From CAG-390 sp045636385 (GTDB taxonomy: Bacteria > Bacillota > Clostridia > Oscillospirales > CAG-272), in NCBI GenBank assembly GCA_045636385.1, contig JAZTXK010000004.1, positions 1-47,808 of the forward strand: DNA of 47,808 nucleotides. The letters run 5' to 3'. Position 1 is the stretch's first letter; each line of letters opens with the position of its first letter. A model generated the notes under the pieces. The model saw only the letters and a program-made list of their open reading frames with translations, did not search any database and had not been told where the DNA came from. Made by a program: the position numbers and the translations under genes. This document shows, piece by piece, positions 24,184-32,675 of this stretch.

Positions 24184-24338
24184 CCGTAGGGACCGACGTC
24201 CTCGGCGGTCTTGACCGCACAAAATTTCACCGTTGATAAAATACAGAAAACGGTATTTAACTAAATTGATTTAATGCACATATAATTTTTTGTTTGGCTC
24301 GGGACTGTCGAGATACGCACGCATGCCGACCCTTACGG
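24184..24338. repeat. Possible decayed inverted-repeat element before uvrA
   Basis: CCGTAGGGACCG (24184-24195) and CCGACCCTTACGG (24326-24338) are imperfect inverted copies; an inner hairpin GCGGT-CTTG-ACCGC lies near the left end. Looks like an eroded REP/MITE-type unit in the 236-nt gap. Weak call. Confidence 0.3.
24257..24286 (+). promoter_or_regulatory. Possible promoter of uvrA
   Basis: TTAACT (24257-24262), 18 nt, TATAAT (24281-24286), about 90 nt before uvrA. The -10 is good, the -35 poor. Confidence 0.35.
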
Positions 24339-24375
24339 CTGATTGATTTGATATGTGCGAAAAAAGGAAACCAAA

Positions 24376-27210
24376 ATGTCACAAAATCTAATAATTAAAG
24401 GCGCAAGAGTACACAATCTGAAAAATGTTGATGTCACGATCCCGCGTGATAAGCTCGTCGTGTTGACGGGGCTTTCGGGCTCGGGCAAATCCTCTCTTGC
24501 ATTCGATACAATTTACGCCGAGGGCCACCGACGCTTTGTCGAGTCGCTCTCGTCCTACGCGCGCCAGTTCCTCGGTCAGCTCGATAAACCCGACGTCGAT
24601 ATGATCGAAGGACTCTCGCCTGCAATATCCATAGACCAGAAAACTACATCCAAAAATCCGCGTTCGACCGTGGGTACCGTTACCGAAATTTACGATTACC
24701 TCCGTCTGCTCTATGCACGAATCGGAATCCCTCATTGCCCTATCTGCGGCAAGGAGATCCGCCGCCAGACGGTCGATCAGATTATAGAAAAGATCGAAAC
24801 GCTCCCCGAAGGCGAGCGCTTTATGGTGCTTTCCCCCGTCGTAAGAGCGAAAAAGGGTATGCACGAAAAAGTGCTTGCCGACGCGAAAAAATCGGGATAT
24901 ACCCGCGTTCGCATCGACGGCAGCCTTTACGATCTCGATGAAGAAATCAAGCTTGATAAAAATATCCGCCACTCGATCGAGGTCGTGGTTGACCGACTCG
25001 TGATGCGCGAGGGCATCCGCTCACGCTTGTCCGATTCGGTCGAAACCGCGCTCTCGCTTGCCGAGGGCAGACTTCTCATCGTCACCGTTCCACGAGAGGG
25101 AGAACCCGAAGAACTTGAATTCTCGCAAGCATACGCCTGCGAGGAGCACGGCATTTCCTTCGGCGATCTCGAGCCGAGAATGTTCTCCTTTAACAATCCT
25201 CAGGGCGCGTGCCCCGATTGCGCGGGTCTCGGCGTGACACGCCGTATCTCGCCCGAAAAGATCATTCCCGATCTTTCGCTCTCGCTTTCCGAGGGCGCGA
25301 TACAGGTTAACGGCTTCAAATCCCTTGTTGAGGAAAGCTGGAACGGTCCTCTCGTTCTTGCCGTAGCCGAAAAATACGGCTTCGGACTCGATACACCTCT
25401 TTCGGAATACACCGAGGAGCAGATGAACATCCTTCTTTACGGAACGGGCAACGAAAAATTCCACGTGACCCGATATTTCGGCAAAGAAGGTCACCTCCGC
25501 GATGCGAAATTCGAGGGCATCATTCCGATAATTGAGCAGAGAATGCAGTACGGTGGCGCGGAAGCGTATTACGAGGAATTTATCGAAGAGATCCCCTGCC
25601 AGAAATGCGGCGGCAGAAGACTTAACGAAATGGCTCTCGCCGTAACCGTCGGCGGACTTGCCATCGACGAATTCTGCAATCTTTCGGTAACAAACGCGCT
25701 GAAAGTCGTGTCGAGCGATACGCTCAAGCTCACTCCAAGCGAGGAAATGATCGTCAAGGAAGTTCTCAAGGAAATCCGCGCGCGCCTTTCCTTCCTTGAA
25801 AGCGTAGGACTTGATTATCTCACGCTCTCGCGCCGCGCGGGGACTCTCTCGGGCGGAGAAGCGCAGAGAATAAGACTCGCAACCCAGATCGGTTCATCCC
25901 TCGTCGGTGTGCTTTACGTCCTCGACGAGCCGAGCATCGGTCTGCATCAGCGCGACAGCGAAAGACTCATAAATACCCTCTGCCGTCTGCGCGACCTCGG
26001 AAATACAGTTCTCGTCGTTGAGCACGACGAGGAAATGATGCGCCGCGCCGACTTCCTTGTTGACATCGGCCCCGGCGCGGGCGTTCACGGCGGACGAGTC
26101 GTTGCCGCCGGTACACCCGAAGAGGTTATGGCTGATGAAAATTCGCTGACGGGTGCATACCTTTCGGGCAGAAAGAAGATCGAAGTTCCCGAAACCCGCC
26201 GCCCCGGAAACGGCAATTTCCTGCGTGTTCGCGGTGCGGAGGTCAATAACCTCAAAAAGGTTGACGTCGATATTCCTCTCGGATGCTTCGTCTGTGTAAC
26301 GGGTGTTTCGGGCTCGGGAAAGTCCTCTCTCGTTAACGGAGTTATCGACCCCGTGCTTCTGACCAAGCTCAACGGCGCGCGCAGAAAGGCGGGCAAACAT
26401 GTTTCCGTCGATGGCATCGAGCATCTTGATAAGGTCATAGATATCGACCAGAGCCCCATCGGACGCACGCCTCGATCCAATCCCGCGACTTATACCGGAC
26501 TTTTCAATGAAATACGTACCCTCTTTGCAAAAACGCAGGACGCGATCGCGCGCGGCTACGGTCCCGGAAGGTTCTCATTCAATGTCAAGGGCGGACGCTG
26601 TGAGGCTTGCGGCGGCGACGGAGTTAGATGCATCGAGATGCACTTCCTGCCCGACGTTTACGTCACCTGCGACGTCTGCAAGGGCCATAAATATAATCGC
26701 GATACTCTTGAAGTTAAATATAAAGGAAAGAATATTTACGAAGTCCTCGAAATGACCGCGGAGGAAGGACTCGTCTTCTTCGACAGCATCCCGAAGATCC
26801 GCAAGTATCTCCAAACGCTCTGCGACGTCGGCCTCGGCTATATCAAGATCGGTCAGTCCTCGACCACTATCTCGGGCGGCGAGGCACAGAGAGTGAAGCT
26901 TGCCACCGAGCTTGCCAAGCGAGGCACGGGCAAGACTATGTATATTCTCGACGAGCCGACCACGGGACTTCATACCGATGACGTTTCTCGCCTTCTCGGC
27001 GTTCTCTCTCGACTTGTCGACGCGGGCAACACCGTCCTCGTTATCGAGCATAACCCCGAGGTTATCAAGTGCGCCGATTACATCGTCGATCTCGGACCTG
27101 AGGGCGGCGACGGCGGCGGTACTATCGTTGCTACGGGTACCCCCGAGGAAGTCGCAAAGGTCGATGCCTCTTATACGGGTAAATTCCTCAGAGCATCGCT
27201 TAAAATGTAA
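24376..27210 (+). CDS. uvrA: Excinuclease ABC subunit A
   Basis: Damage-recognition ATPase of nucleotide excision repair; loads UvrB. 944 residues, full length. First Walker A GLSGSGKSS (32-40), zinc modules CPICGKEIRRQ and CEACGGDGV...CDVCKGHKYN, two LSGGEAQR-type signatures (LSGGEAQRIRLA, ISGGEAQRVKLA), second Walker A GVSGSGKSS, and Walker B YVLDEPSIGLH and YILDEPTTGLH. A GTG in frame at 24355 is rejected in favour of ATG 24376 after AAGGA. It is separated from uvrB by two unrelated genes, unlike the common uvrBA operon. Confidence 0.98.
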   Translation: MSQNLIIKGARVHNLKNVDVTIPRDKLVVLTGLSGSGKSSLAFDTIYAEGHRRFVESLSSYARQFLGQLDKPDVDMIEGLSPAISIDQKTTSKNPRSTVGTVTEIYDYLRLLYARIGIPHCPICGKEIRRQTVDQIIEKIETLPEGERFMVLSPVVRAKKGMHEKVLADAKKSGYTRVRIDGSLYDLDEEIKLDKNIRHSIEVVVDRLVMREGIRSRLSDSVETALSLAEGRLLIVTVPREGEPEELEFSQAYACEEHGISFGDLEPRMFSFNNPQGACPDCAGLGVTRRISPEKIIPDLSLSLSEGAIQVNGFKSLVEESWNGPLVLAVAEKYGFGLDTPLSEYTEEQMNILLYGTGNEKFHVTRYFGKEGHLRDAKFEGIIPIIEQRMQYGGAEAYYEEFIEEIPCQKCGGRRLNEMALAVTVGGLAIDEFCNLSVTNALKVVSSDTLKLTPSEEMIVKEVLKEIRARLSFLESVGLDYLTLSRRAGTLSGGEAQRIRLATQIGSSLVGVLYVLDEPSIGLHQRDSERLINTLCRLRDLGNTVLVVEHDEEMMRRADFLVDIGPGAGVHGGRVVAAGTPEEVMADENSLTGAYLSGRKKIEVPETRRPGNGNFLRVRGAEVNNLKKVDVDIPLGCFVCVTGVSGSGKSSLVNGVIDPVLLTKLNGARRKAGKHVSVDGIEHLDKVIDIDQSPIGRTPRSNPATYTGLFNEIRTLFAKTQDAIARGYGPGRFSFNVKGGRCEACGGDGVRCIEMHFLPDVYVTCDVCKGHKYNRDTLEVKYKGKNIYEVLEMTAEEGLVFFDSIPKIRKYLQTLCDVGLGYIKIGQSSTTISGGEAQRVKLATELAKRGTGKTMYILDEPTTGLHTDDVSRLLGVLSRLVDAGNTVLVIEHNPEVIKCADYIVDLGPEGGDGGGTIVATGTPEEVAKVDASYTGKFLRASLKM

Positions 27211-27216
27211 TATTTT

Positions 27217-27247
27217 CGCGCGGTACCGTCGGTTCCGCGCGTTTTTT
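27217..27247 (+). terminator. Terminator of uvrA
   Basis: CGCGCGG-T-ACC / GGT-T-CCGCGCG stem with loop GTC (27217-27241), then TTTTTT. Confidence 0.9.
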
Positions 27248-27310
27248 GATGGATATAGTATAAATATACAGGGTATCGGCAAAAAGTTTCAATGAAAATT
27301 GAAAAAAGAC

Positions 27311-27339
27311 TTGACATTTGCATAAATATGCAGTATAAT
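27311..27339 (+). promoter_or_regulatory. Consensus sigma-A promoter of the amino-acid ABC importer
   Basis: TTGACA (27311-27316), 17 nt, TATAAT (27334-27339), a perfect promoter whose spacer and downstream edge are both occupied by palindromes (see next entry). Confidence 0.9.
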
Positions 27340-27350
27340 ATGCAAGCATA
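27319..27350. promoter_or_regulatory. Tandem palindromic operators on the importer promoter
   Basis: TGCATAAATATGCA (27319-27332) fills the -35/-10 spacer, and TATGCAAGCATA (27339-27350) covers the transcription start. Centres are 19 bp apart. Placement suits repression by a dimeric or hexameric regulator. The AT-rich centre and size recall ARG boxes bound by ArgR/AhrC, but the half-site is not the textbook TGAAT, so the regulator is a guess. Confidence 0.5.
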
Positions 27351-27380
27351 ATCTTTATATTTTAGAAAGGATTAATTATT

Positions 27381-28217
27381 ATGAAAAAGATTATTTCTCT
27401 CGCACTTGCAGTTCTTATGATCTGCGGCGCAATGCTCGCTTTTGCTTCTTGTGAAAAGAAGGGCGATACCCTTGTAATGGCTACCAATGCAGCTTTCCCT
27501 CCTTACGAGTATAAGGAAGGCGACGGCTTTGCAGGTATCGACGTTGAAATCGCACAGGCTATTGCTGATAAGCTCGGCAAGAAGCTCGAGATCGCTGACG
27601 TTGACTTCGGCGCTATCATCGGCGGTGTTCAGGAAGGTAAGTACGATTTCGGTATGGCAGGTATGACCGTTACCGAGAAGCGTCTTGAAAGCGTTAATTT
27701 CTCTACTACCTACGCAACCGGCATCCAGGTTATCATCGTAGCTGACGGCTCCGCTATCACCTCTCTCGATTCCATCTTCGTATTCGACGAGAACGGCGAT
27801 CCCACCGCTCTTCAGAACCCCGATATCAAGGTCGGCGTTCAGCAGGATACCACCGGTGATATCTACTGCTCCGACGATATTACCAACTGGGGTCTCAACG
27901 ACGTAGCTGAGGACGGCACCGTTACCACCGACCGTGTAATCCGTTACAAGACCGGCGCTGAGGCTGTTGAAGCTCTCAAGTCCGGCAAGGTTGACTGCGT
28001 TATCATTGATAACGAGCCCGCTAAGTCCTTCGTTGCAGCTAACGAGGGTATCCACATTCTCGAGGGCGACAACGAGTACGCTATCGAGGACTACGCTATC
28101 TGCGTAGCAAAGGAAAACACCGCTCTTCTCGAGCAGATCAACAAGGCTCTTGCTGAACTCACCGAGGACGGCACCATCGCCAAGATCATCGAGAAGTACA
28201 TCCCCAGCGGAAACTGA
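27381..28217 (+). CDS. Amino-acid ABC transporter substrate-binding lipoprotein
   Basis: 278 residues. Lipobox FASC (Cys24), then a family 3 solute-binding domain: LVMATNAAFPPYEY, GIDVEIAQAIADKLGK, GKYDFGMAGMTVTEKR, and near the end NTALLEQINKALAELTEDGTIAKII. A polar amino acid ligand (arginine, glutamine or similar) is likely; specificity cannot be read. AAAGGA ribosome site. First gene of a binding protein - permease - ATPase operon; a strong hairpin after the stop should favour its higher expression. Confidence 0.93.
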   Translation: MKKIISLALAVLMICGAMLAFASCEKKGDTLVMATNAAFPPYEYKEGDGFAGIDVEIAQAIADKLGKKLEIADVDFGAIIGGVQEGKYDFGMAGMTVTEKRLESVNFSTTYATGIQVIIVADGSAITSLDSIFVFDENGDPTALQNPDIKVGVQQDTTGDIYCSDDITNWGLNDVAEDGTVTTDRVIRYKTGAEAVEALKSGKVDCVIIDNEPAKSFVAANEGIHILEGDNEYAIEDYAICVAKENTALLEQINKALAELTEDGTIAKIIEKYIPSGN

Positions 28218-28235
28218 TTTATAAAAGCTATAACC

Positions 28236-28261
28236 GGGTGTTGCACTTAGGTGCAACACCC
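28236..28261 (+). other. Intercistronic mRNA hairpin
   Basis: A perfect 11-bp stem GGGTGTTGCAC-TTAG-GTGCAACACCC stands between the binding-protein stop and the permease start with no U-run after it. Such hairpins stabilise the upstream mRNA end and lower downstream expression, matching the excess binding protein needed by ABC importers. Confidence 0.75.
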
Positions 28262-28288
28262 ATGTTTAGCCTTAATAGGATTAATGGA

Positions 28289-29023
28289 ATGAAAGAATTT
28301 TTTCAGGATTTTAAAGACGAATTTATATTGAATTTCGTTGACGGCAATATGTGGAAGTGGCTTGTTGACGGTCTGAAAAACACTTTGATAATTACGTTTT
28401 TTTCGCTTATTATCGGTGTTGTTATCGGCGTTATTGTTGCGAGCATCAGATCTACATTTGACAAAAACAGGGAAGTCTACAAGCGTCAGGGCGGATGGAA
28501 TTATTACGTTCAGTGGACGATAAACGCCATGGCGCAAGTATATCTTACTGTTATCAGAGGCACGCCTGTTGTCGTTCAGCTTCTTATCTCATATTTTATT
28601 ATTTTTGCGTCTTCCAGAAACGGTGTCGGAATTGCGATTTTTGCATTCGGTCTTAATTCTGGTGCTTACGTTGCGGAAATATTCCGTGGCGGAATTATGG
28701 CTACCGATAACGGTCAGTTTGAGGCGGGACGCTCTCTCGGCTTTAACTATTTTCAGACTATGATCTACATAGTTATACCGCAGGTCATCAAGGCCGTGTT
28801 GCCTACACTCTGCAACGAGTTTATCGTTCTGCTTAAGGAGACCTCGGTTGCCGGTTACGTTGGAATTATGGATCTTACCAAGGCGGGCGAGCTTATCAGA
28901 GGACGTACCTTCTCTGCTTTTATGCCTCTTATCGCGGTTGCAATCATCTACCTTGTGGTTGTTGTAGTTCTGACTGAGCTTGTCAAGATCCTTGAGAGGA
29001 GGTTGCGCAGAAATGAAAGATAA
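28289..29023 (+). CDS. Amino-acid ABC transporter permease
   Basis: 244 residues, HisM-type membrane domain with about five segments. GTPVVVQLLISYF, LNSGAYVAEIFRGGI and the coupling loop EAGRSLGFNYFQTMIYIVIPQ are characteristic; ends KTSV-type KETSVAG... and ERRLRR. The frame is open upstream to 28238 through the intercistronic hairpin; ATG 28289 with AATAGGA 8 nt before it is chosen. It overlaps the ATPase gene by 11 nt. Confidence 0.93.
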   Translation: MKEFFQDFKDEFILNFVDGNMWKWLVDGLKNTLIITFFSLIIGVVIGVIVASIRSTFDKNREVYKRQGGWNYYVQWTINAMAQVYLTVIRGTPVVVQLLISYFIIFASSRNGVGIAIFAFGLNSGAYVAEIFRGGIMATDNGQFEAGRSLGFNYFQTMIYIVIPQVIKAVLPTLCNEFIVLLKETSVAGYVGIMDLTKAGELIRGRTFSAFMPLIAVAIIYLVVVVVLTELVKILERRLRRNER

Positions 29024-29759
29024 TTCGGTAATTATTGAAACCAACGGTCTTAAAAAGTATTACAAGGGCGGAGAGATAAAGGCGCTTGACGACGTTAATC
29101 TCAGTATCAAGCGCGGCGAAGTGGTAGTTATTATCGGTCCTTCGGGAAGCGGTAAATCCACCTATTTGCGTTCGCTTAATCTGCTTGAATTGCCCACCGA
29201 CGGTTCTATCGTATTCAACGGAGTTGATATTGCCGATAAAAAGGTAGATATCAATATTCACCGTCAGAAGATGGGAATGGTTTTCCAGCATTTCAATCTC
29301 TTTCCTCATAAAACCGTACTCGGCAATATGACGCTTGCTCCCATCAAGCTTCTCAAGAAGACTAAGGAAGAGGCTGAAGAAAAGGCACTCAGTCTTCTCA
29401 AGCGCGTAGGTCTTGAGGACCGCGCGGAATCCTATCCGAGCCAGCTTTCGGGCGGACAGAAGCAGCGTATCGCGATAGTTCGCGCTCTTTGCATGGAGCC
29501 CGACGTAATGCTCTTCGACGAGCCCACCTCCGCGCTCGACCCCGAGATGGTCGGCGAGGTTCTCGAGCTTATGAAGCAGCTTGCAGAAGAGGGAATGACG
29601 ATGGTGGTCGTTACTCACGAGATGGGCTTTGCCCGCGAGGTTGCCGACCGCGTTATCTTTATGTGCGACGGTAAGATCGCGGAGGAGGGAACTCCCGACG
29701 AGATTTTCTCAAACCCGCAGAACCCCAGAACCAAGCAGTTCCTCGACAGTATTCTCTAA
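29013..29759 (+). CDS. Amino-acid ABC transporter ATP-binding protein (GlnQ type)
   Basis: 248 residues. Walker A GPSGSGKST (42-50), Q-loop VFQHFNLFPHKTVLGNM, signature LSGGQKQRIAIVRAL, Walker B VMLFDEPTSALDPEMVGEVL, switch His in VVTHEMGFAREVADRV. These are typical of polar amino-acid importers. ATG 29013 follows GAGAGGAGG; the longer in-frame extension is rejected. Last gene of the operon, before a strong terminator. Confidence 0.95.
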   Translation: MKDNSVIIETNGLKKYYKGGEIKALDDVNLSIKRGEVVVIIGPSGSGKSTYLRSLNLLELPTDGSIVFNGVDIADKKVDINIHRQKMGMVFQHFNLFPHKTVLGNMTLAPIKLLKKTKEEAEEKALSLLKRVGLEDRAESYPSQLSGGQKQRIAIVRALCMEPDVMLFDEPTSALDPEMVGEVLELMKQLAEEGMTMVVVTHEMGFAREVADRVIFMCDGKIAEEGTPDEIFSNPQNPRTKQFLDSIL

Positions 29760-29767
29760 AATATATC

Positions 29768-29807
29768 TGCACCGATGCGCATCATGCCGAGCATCGGTGC
29801 ACTTTTT
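29768..29807 (+). terminator. Terminator of the amino-acid ABC operon
   Basis: 11-bp stem TGCACCGATGC (29768-29778) / GCATCGGTGCA (29791-29801), then CTTTTTG. Confidence 0.85.
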
Positions 29808-29839
29808 GTTTAATAATGAAAATATTCACAATATCGTAA

Positions 29840-29868
29840 TTGACATATAACTTCAAATAATATATAAT
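29840..29868 (+). promoter_or_regulatory. Consensus sigma-A promoter of rsmE
   Basis: TTGACA (29840-29845), 17 nt, TATAAT (29863-29868). Confidence 0.85.
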
Positions 29869-29899
29869 ATTTAGGCTAATTTTATCGGGAGGTCTTGAT

Positions 29900-30649
29900 A
29901 TGCCCCGTTTTTTCGTGTCAAAAGAGAATATAAATGAAGAAGAACGCTCAATCTCCATACTCGGAGAAGATGCGTTTCATATAGCACGCTCGCTCCGTAT
30001 GGCTGTCGGCGACGAGCTTACCGTATGCGACGGAGAGGGAAGAGATTACGAATGTACCCTGACCAAGATCCGCGACGACCGCGTGGATTGTGATATAGAA
30101 GAATCAAAACCTTGCCCCGCCGAGCCGCCATACAAGGCTGTTGTATATCAGGCTCTTGTCAAGGGTGAACGTCTCGACGTTGCCATTCAGAAGTCGGTTG
30201 AGTTCGGAGCAGCCGCAATCGTTCCCTTTGAGTCCTCGCGTTGTATCGTCCGTATGAAGGGTGAAAAGGAAGCCTCAAAGTCACAGCGCCGTCGCCGTAT
30301 CGCCGCAGAGGCTGCAAAACAGTGCGGCAGAGGCATTATTCCCGCAGTCGCAGAGCCTCTTTCCTTTGCCGAGATGATAAGCGAAGCCGCAAAGGCTGAT
30401 CTTGCGATCTTCTGCTACGAAAAAGAGGGCGAGAGAATGCTCGGCGCAACTCTCGAAAGCCTCCGCGCAAACCCGCCGAAGTCGGTTGCCATCGTCGTCG
30501 GACCCGAGGGCGGTTTCTCTCCCGAAGAGGCACAAAAGGCTGAAAACGCAGGTCTTTCACTCCTCGGACTCGGCAAAAGAATACTCAGAACCGAAAGCGC
30601 AGCCGCCTTCGTTCTCGCTTGTCTTTCCTCGGAATTTGAGCTAAGATAA
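29900..30649 (+). CDS. rsmE: 16S rRNA m3U1498 methyltransferase
   Basis: SAM-dependent SPOUT methyltransferase for U1498 in the decoding region of 16S rRNA. 249 residues: N-terminal PUA-like RNA-binding domain (about 1-70), then the trefoil-knot domain with IQKSVEFGAAAIVPFESSR-type opening, IVVGPEGGFSPEEAQ and LGKRILRTESAAAFVL. GGGAGG ribosome site. Stands alone between promoter and terminator. Confidence 0.96.
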   Translation: MPRFFVSKENINEEERSISILGEDAFHIARSLRMAVGDELTVCDGEGRDYECTLTKIRDDRVDCDIEESKPCPAEPPYKAVVYQALVKGERLDVAIQKSVEFGAAAIVPFESSRCIVRMKGEKEASKSQRRRRIAAEAAKQCGRGIIPAVAEPLSFAEMISEAAKADLAIFCYEKEGERMLGATLESLRANPPKSVAIVVGPEGGFSPEEAQKAENAGLSLLGLGKRILRTESAAAFVLACLSSEFELR

Positions 30650-30663
30650 TTAGCAAAAACTGT

Positions 30664-30690
30664 AAAAAGCCGTCCTTTTGCGGCTTTTTT
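30664..30690 (+). terminator. Terminator of rsmE
   Basis: AAAAAGCCG (30664-30672) / CGGCTTTTT (30681-30689), loop TCCTTTTG, with the stem running into the U-run. Confidence 0.75.
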
Positions 30691-30754
30691 GGTTTGTTTA
30701 TGAAATATTTACAAAAAAACAGGGGTAAAATTAGAAATAATATTCAAAACCCTA

Positions 30755-30783
30755 TTGAAATCTAACAAAAATTATAGTAAAAT
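30755..30783 (+). promoter_or_regulatory. Promoter of the cdaR-ftsEX block
   Basis: TTGAAA (30755-30760), 17 nt, TAAAAT (30778-30783). The leader then contains an AAAAGGC-ATA-GCCTTTT hairpin (about 30817-30833) just before the ribosome site. Confidence 0.6.
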
Positions 30784-30857
30784 ATAGTACAGTATATACA
30801 AAATTACTACCCAAACAAAAGGCATAGCCTTTTGCAGAAAGGATTGGATTAATAAGG

Positions 30858-31949
30858 ATGTCTAACAGACTGTTTCAAGGCGTAATTCATCAGATGAAGG
30901 ATAGCGTTGACCGCACGATCGGCGTTATTGACGAAAACGGTATTATTATCTCTTGCTCTGAGCTTGTAAAGATCGGTGAGTCGAGAGCGGCTGCTCGCGA
31001 CGGTATGATCTATTCGTCTTCTCTTGAGTCGTTTTGCAAGGGCGGATATACATATCGCTCGATCGGCTACGGCGTAAAGACCGAGTATCTCGTTTTCGTT
31101 GAAGGCGAAGATAAAATGGCGGACGTGCTCTCCAAGATGCTTGCGGTTTCGCTTTCCAATATCAAGAATCTTTACGACGAGAAGTATGATAAGCGTTCCT
31201 TTATCAAGAATATCATAATGGACAACATTCTGCCCAGCGATATTTATATCAAGGCGAAGGAGCTCCATTTCAATACCGATGAGAACCGCGTGGTATTCCT
31301 CATCAAGTTCCACGGTAAGGCTGATATGCTCCCCTACGAAATGCTTCAGAATATGTTCCCTGATAAGACTCACGAGTATATCATCAGCGTCGGCGAGCGC
31401 GATATCGTTCTCGTAAAGGACGTAAAGCCCGGCACCGAAGCTCGCGATATGGAAAAGATCGCGCAGAAGATCGCGGATACTCTCAATACCGAGTTCTATA
31501 CCAAGGTCACCATCGGTATCTCCACTATCGTTGAGACCCTTAAGGATCTTGCGGGCGCGTATAAGGAAGCACAGGTCGCTATCGAGGTAGGTAAGGTATT
31601 CGAGACCGAAAAGAATATCATCAATTACGAAAACCTCGGCATCGGCAGACTCATCTATCAGCTCCCCTCAACCCTCTGCGAGATGTTCCTCCACGAGGTA
31701 TTCAAGAAGGGAAGCCTTGAGTCGCTCGATCAGGAAACTCTTATGACTATCCAGTGCTTCTTCGAGAACAACCTCAACGTCTCCGAGACCTCGAGAAAGC
31801 TCTTCGTACACAGAAACACTCTTGTTTACCGTCTTGAAAAGATCCGTAAGCTCACCGGCCTCGATCTCCGCGAGCTCGAGCACGCGATCACCTTCAAGGT
31901 CGCTCTTATGGTAAAGAAATATATGTCTACCAAGGGAATCAAGTATTAA
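30858..31949 (+). CDS. CdaR/PucR-type transcriptional regulator
   Basis: 363 residues. N-terminal sugar-diacid-recognition-like domain (MSNRLFQGVIHQMKDSVDRT opening, GVIDENGIIISCSE), a central GGDEF-like CdaR domain (about 130-260), and a C-terminal PucR helix-turn-helix (about 300-345; FFENNLNVSETSRKLFVHRN, RLEKIRKLTGLDL). Classical CdaR proteins sense sugar diacids, but no such pathway is nearby; ftsE begins 6 nt after the stop, so this regulator is transcribed with cell-division genes. AAAGGA is 14 nt upstream of the ATG, with TAAGG directly against it, so initiation may be weak. Confidence 0.85.
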   Translation: MSNRLFQGVIHQMKDSVDRTIGVIDENGIIISCSELVKIGESRAAARDGMIYSSSLESFCKGGYTYRSIGYGVKTEYLVFVEGEDKMADVLSKMLAVSLSNIKNLYDEKYDKRSFIKNIIMDNILPSDIYIKAKELHFNTDENRVVFLIKFHGKADMLPYEMLQNMFPDKTHEYIISVGERDIVLVKDVKPGTEARDMEKIAQKIADTLNTEFYTKVTIGISTIVETLKDLAGAYKEAQVAIEVGKVFETEKNIINYENLGIGRLIYQLPSTLCEMFLHEVFKKGSLESLDQETLMTIQCFFENNLNVSETSRKLFVHRNTLVYRLEKIRKLTGLDLRELEHAITFKVALMVKKYMSTKGIKY

Positions 31950-31955
31950 GGCAAT

Positions 31956-32675
31956 ATGATAGACTTTATTAACGTTACCAAGGAATACAGCGATACTGCG
32001 GCTCTCTCGAACGTCAGCTTTCATATCGACAACGGTGAGTTCGTCTTTATCGTAGGACATTCGGGTGCGGGAAAGACCACTATGACGAAGCTCCTTCTCC
32101 GCGAGGAAAAGGTTACTGAGGGACAGATACTCGTTGACGGTATTGATGTGACTGAGCTCTCTCCCCGTCATATTCCTCATTACAGACGTAAGCTCGGTAT
32201 GGTCTTTCAGGATTTCAGACTTTTCAAGGATAAGACCGCATACGAAAATATTGCTTGTATAATGCGCGCCGTTGGTACGCCGGGAAGAGAGATTCGCAAT
32301 CGCGTTCCCGCTCTGCTCCGTACCGTCGCTATCGAGGATAAGGCAAAGCATTTCCCGAGCGAGCTTTCTGGTGGTGAACAGCAGAGAGTTGCGCTTGCGC
32401 GCGCGATCGCCAATAATCCCGATATCATCATAGCCGACGAGCCTACCGGCAACATCGACCCCGAGATGAGCATTGAGATCATGAATCTGCTTATGAGGAT
32501 CAATACCCTCCTCGGCAAAACGGTCATCGTGGTCACACACGATTTGGGTCTCGTTGCCCGCTACGGACATAGAGTTATCCGTCTTGAAGGCGGCAAGCTC
32601 AATTCCGATATAAGCCTCCCCGGTGAAGCTGAAAATCCGGAAAGCGTCAAGCTTGGAGGTTCGATCAATGAATAA
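31956..32675 (+). CDS. ftsE: Cell division ATP-binding protein FtsE
   Basis: ATPase of the FtsEX complex, which couples division to peptidoglycan hydrolase activation. 239 residues: Walker A GHSGAGKT (34-41), KLGMVFQDFRLFKDKTAYEN, signature LSGGEQQRVALARAI, Walker B IIIADEPTGNIDP, switch His VVTHD. Six nt after the cdaR-like stop, with only a weak AAGG ribosome site, so coupling is likely. Overlaps ftsX by 8 nt. Confidence 0.96.
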   Translation: MIDFINVTKEYSDTAALSNVSFHIDNGEFVFIVGHSGAGKTTMTKLLLREEKVTEGQILVDGIDVTELSPRHIPHYRRKLGMVFQDFRLFKDKTAYENIACIMRAVGTPGREIRNRVPALLRTVAIEDKAKHFPSELSGGEQQRVALARAIANNPDIIIADEPTGNIDPEMSIEIMNLLMRINTLLGKTVIVVTHDLGLVARYGHRVIRLEGGKLNSDISLPGEAENPESVKLGGSINE

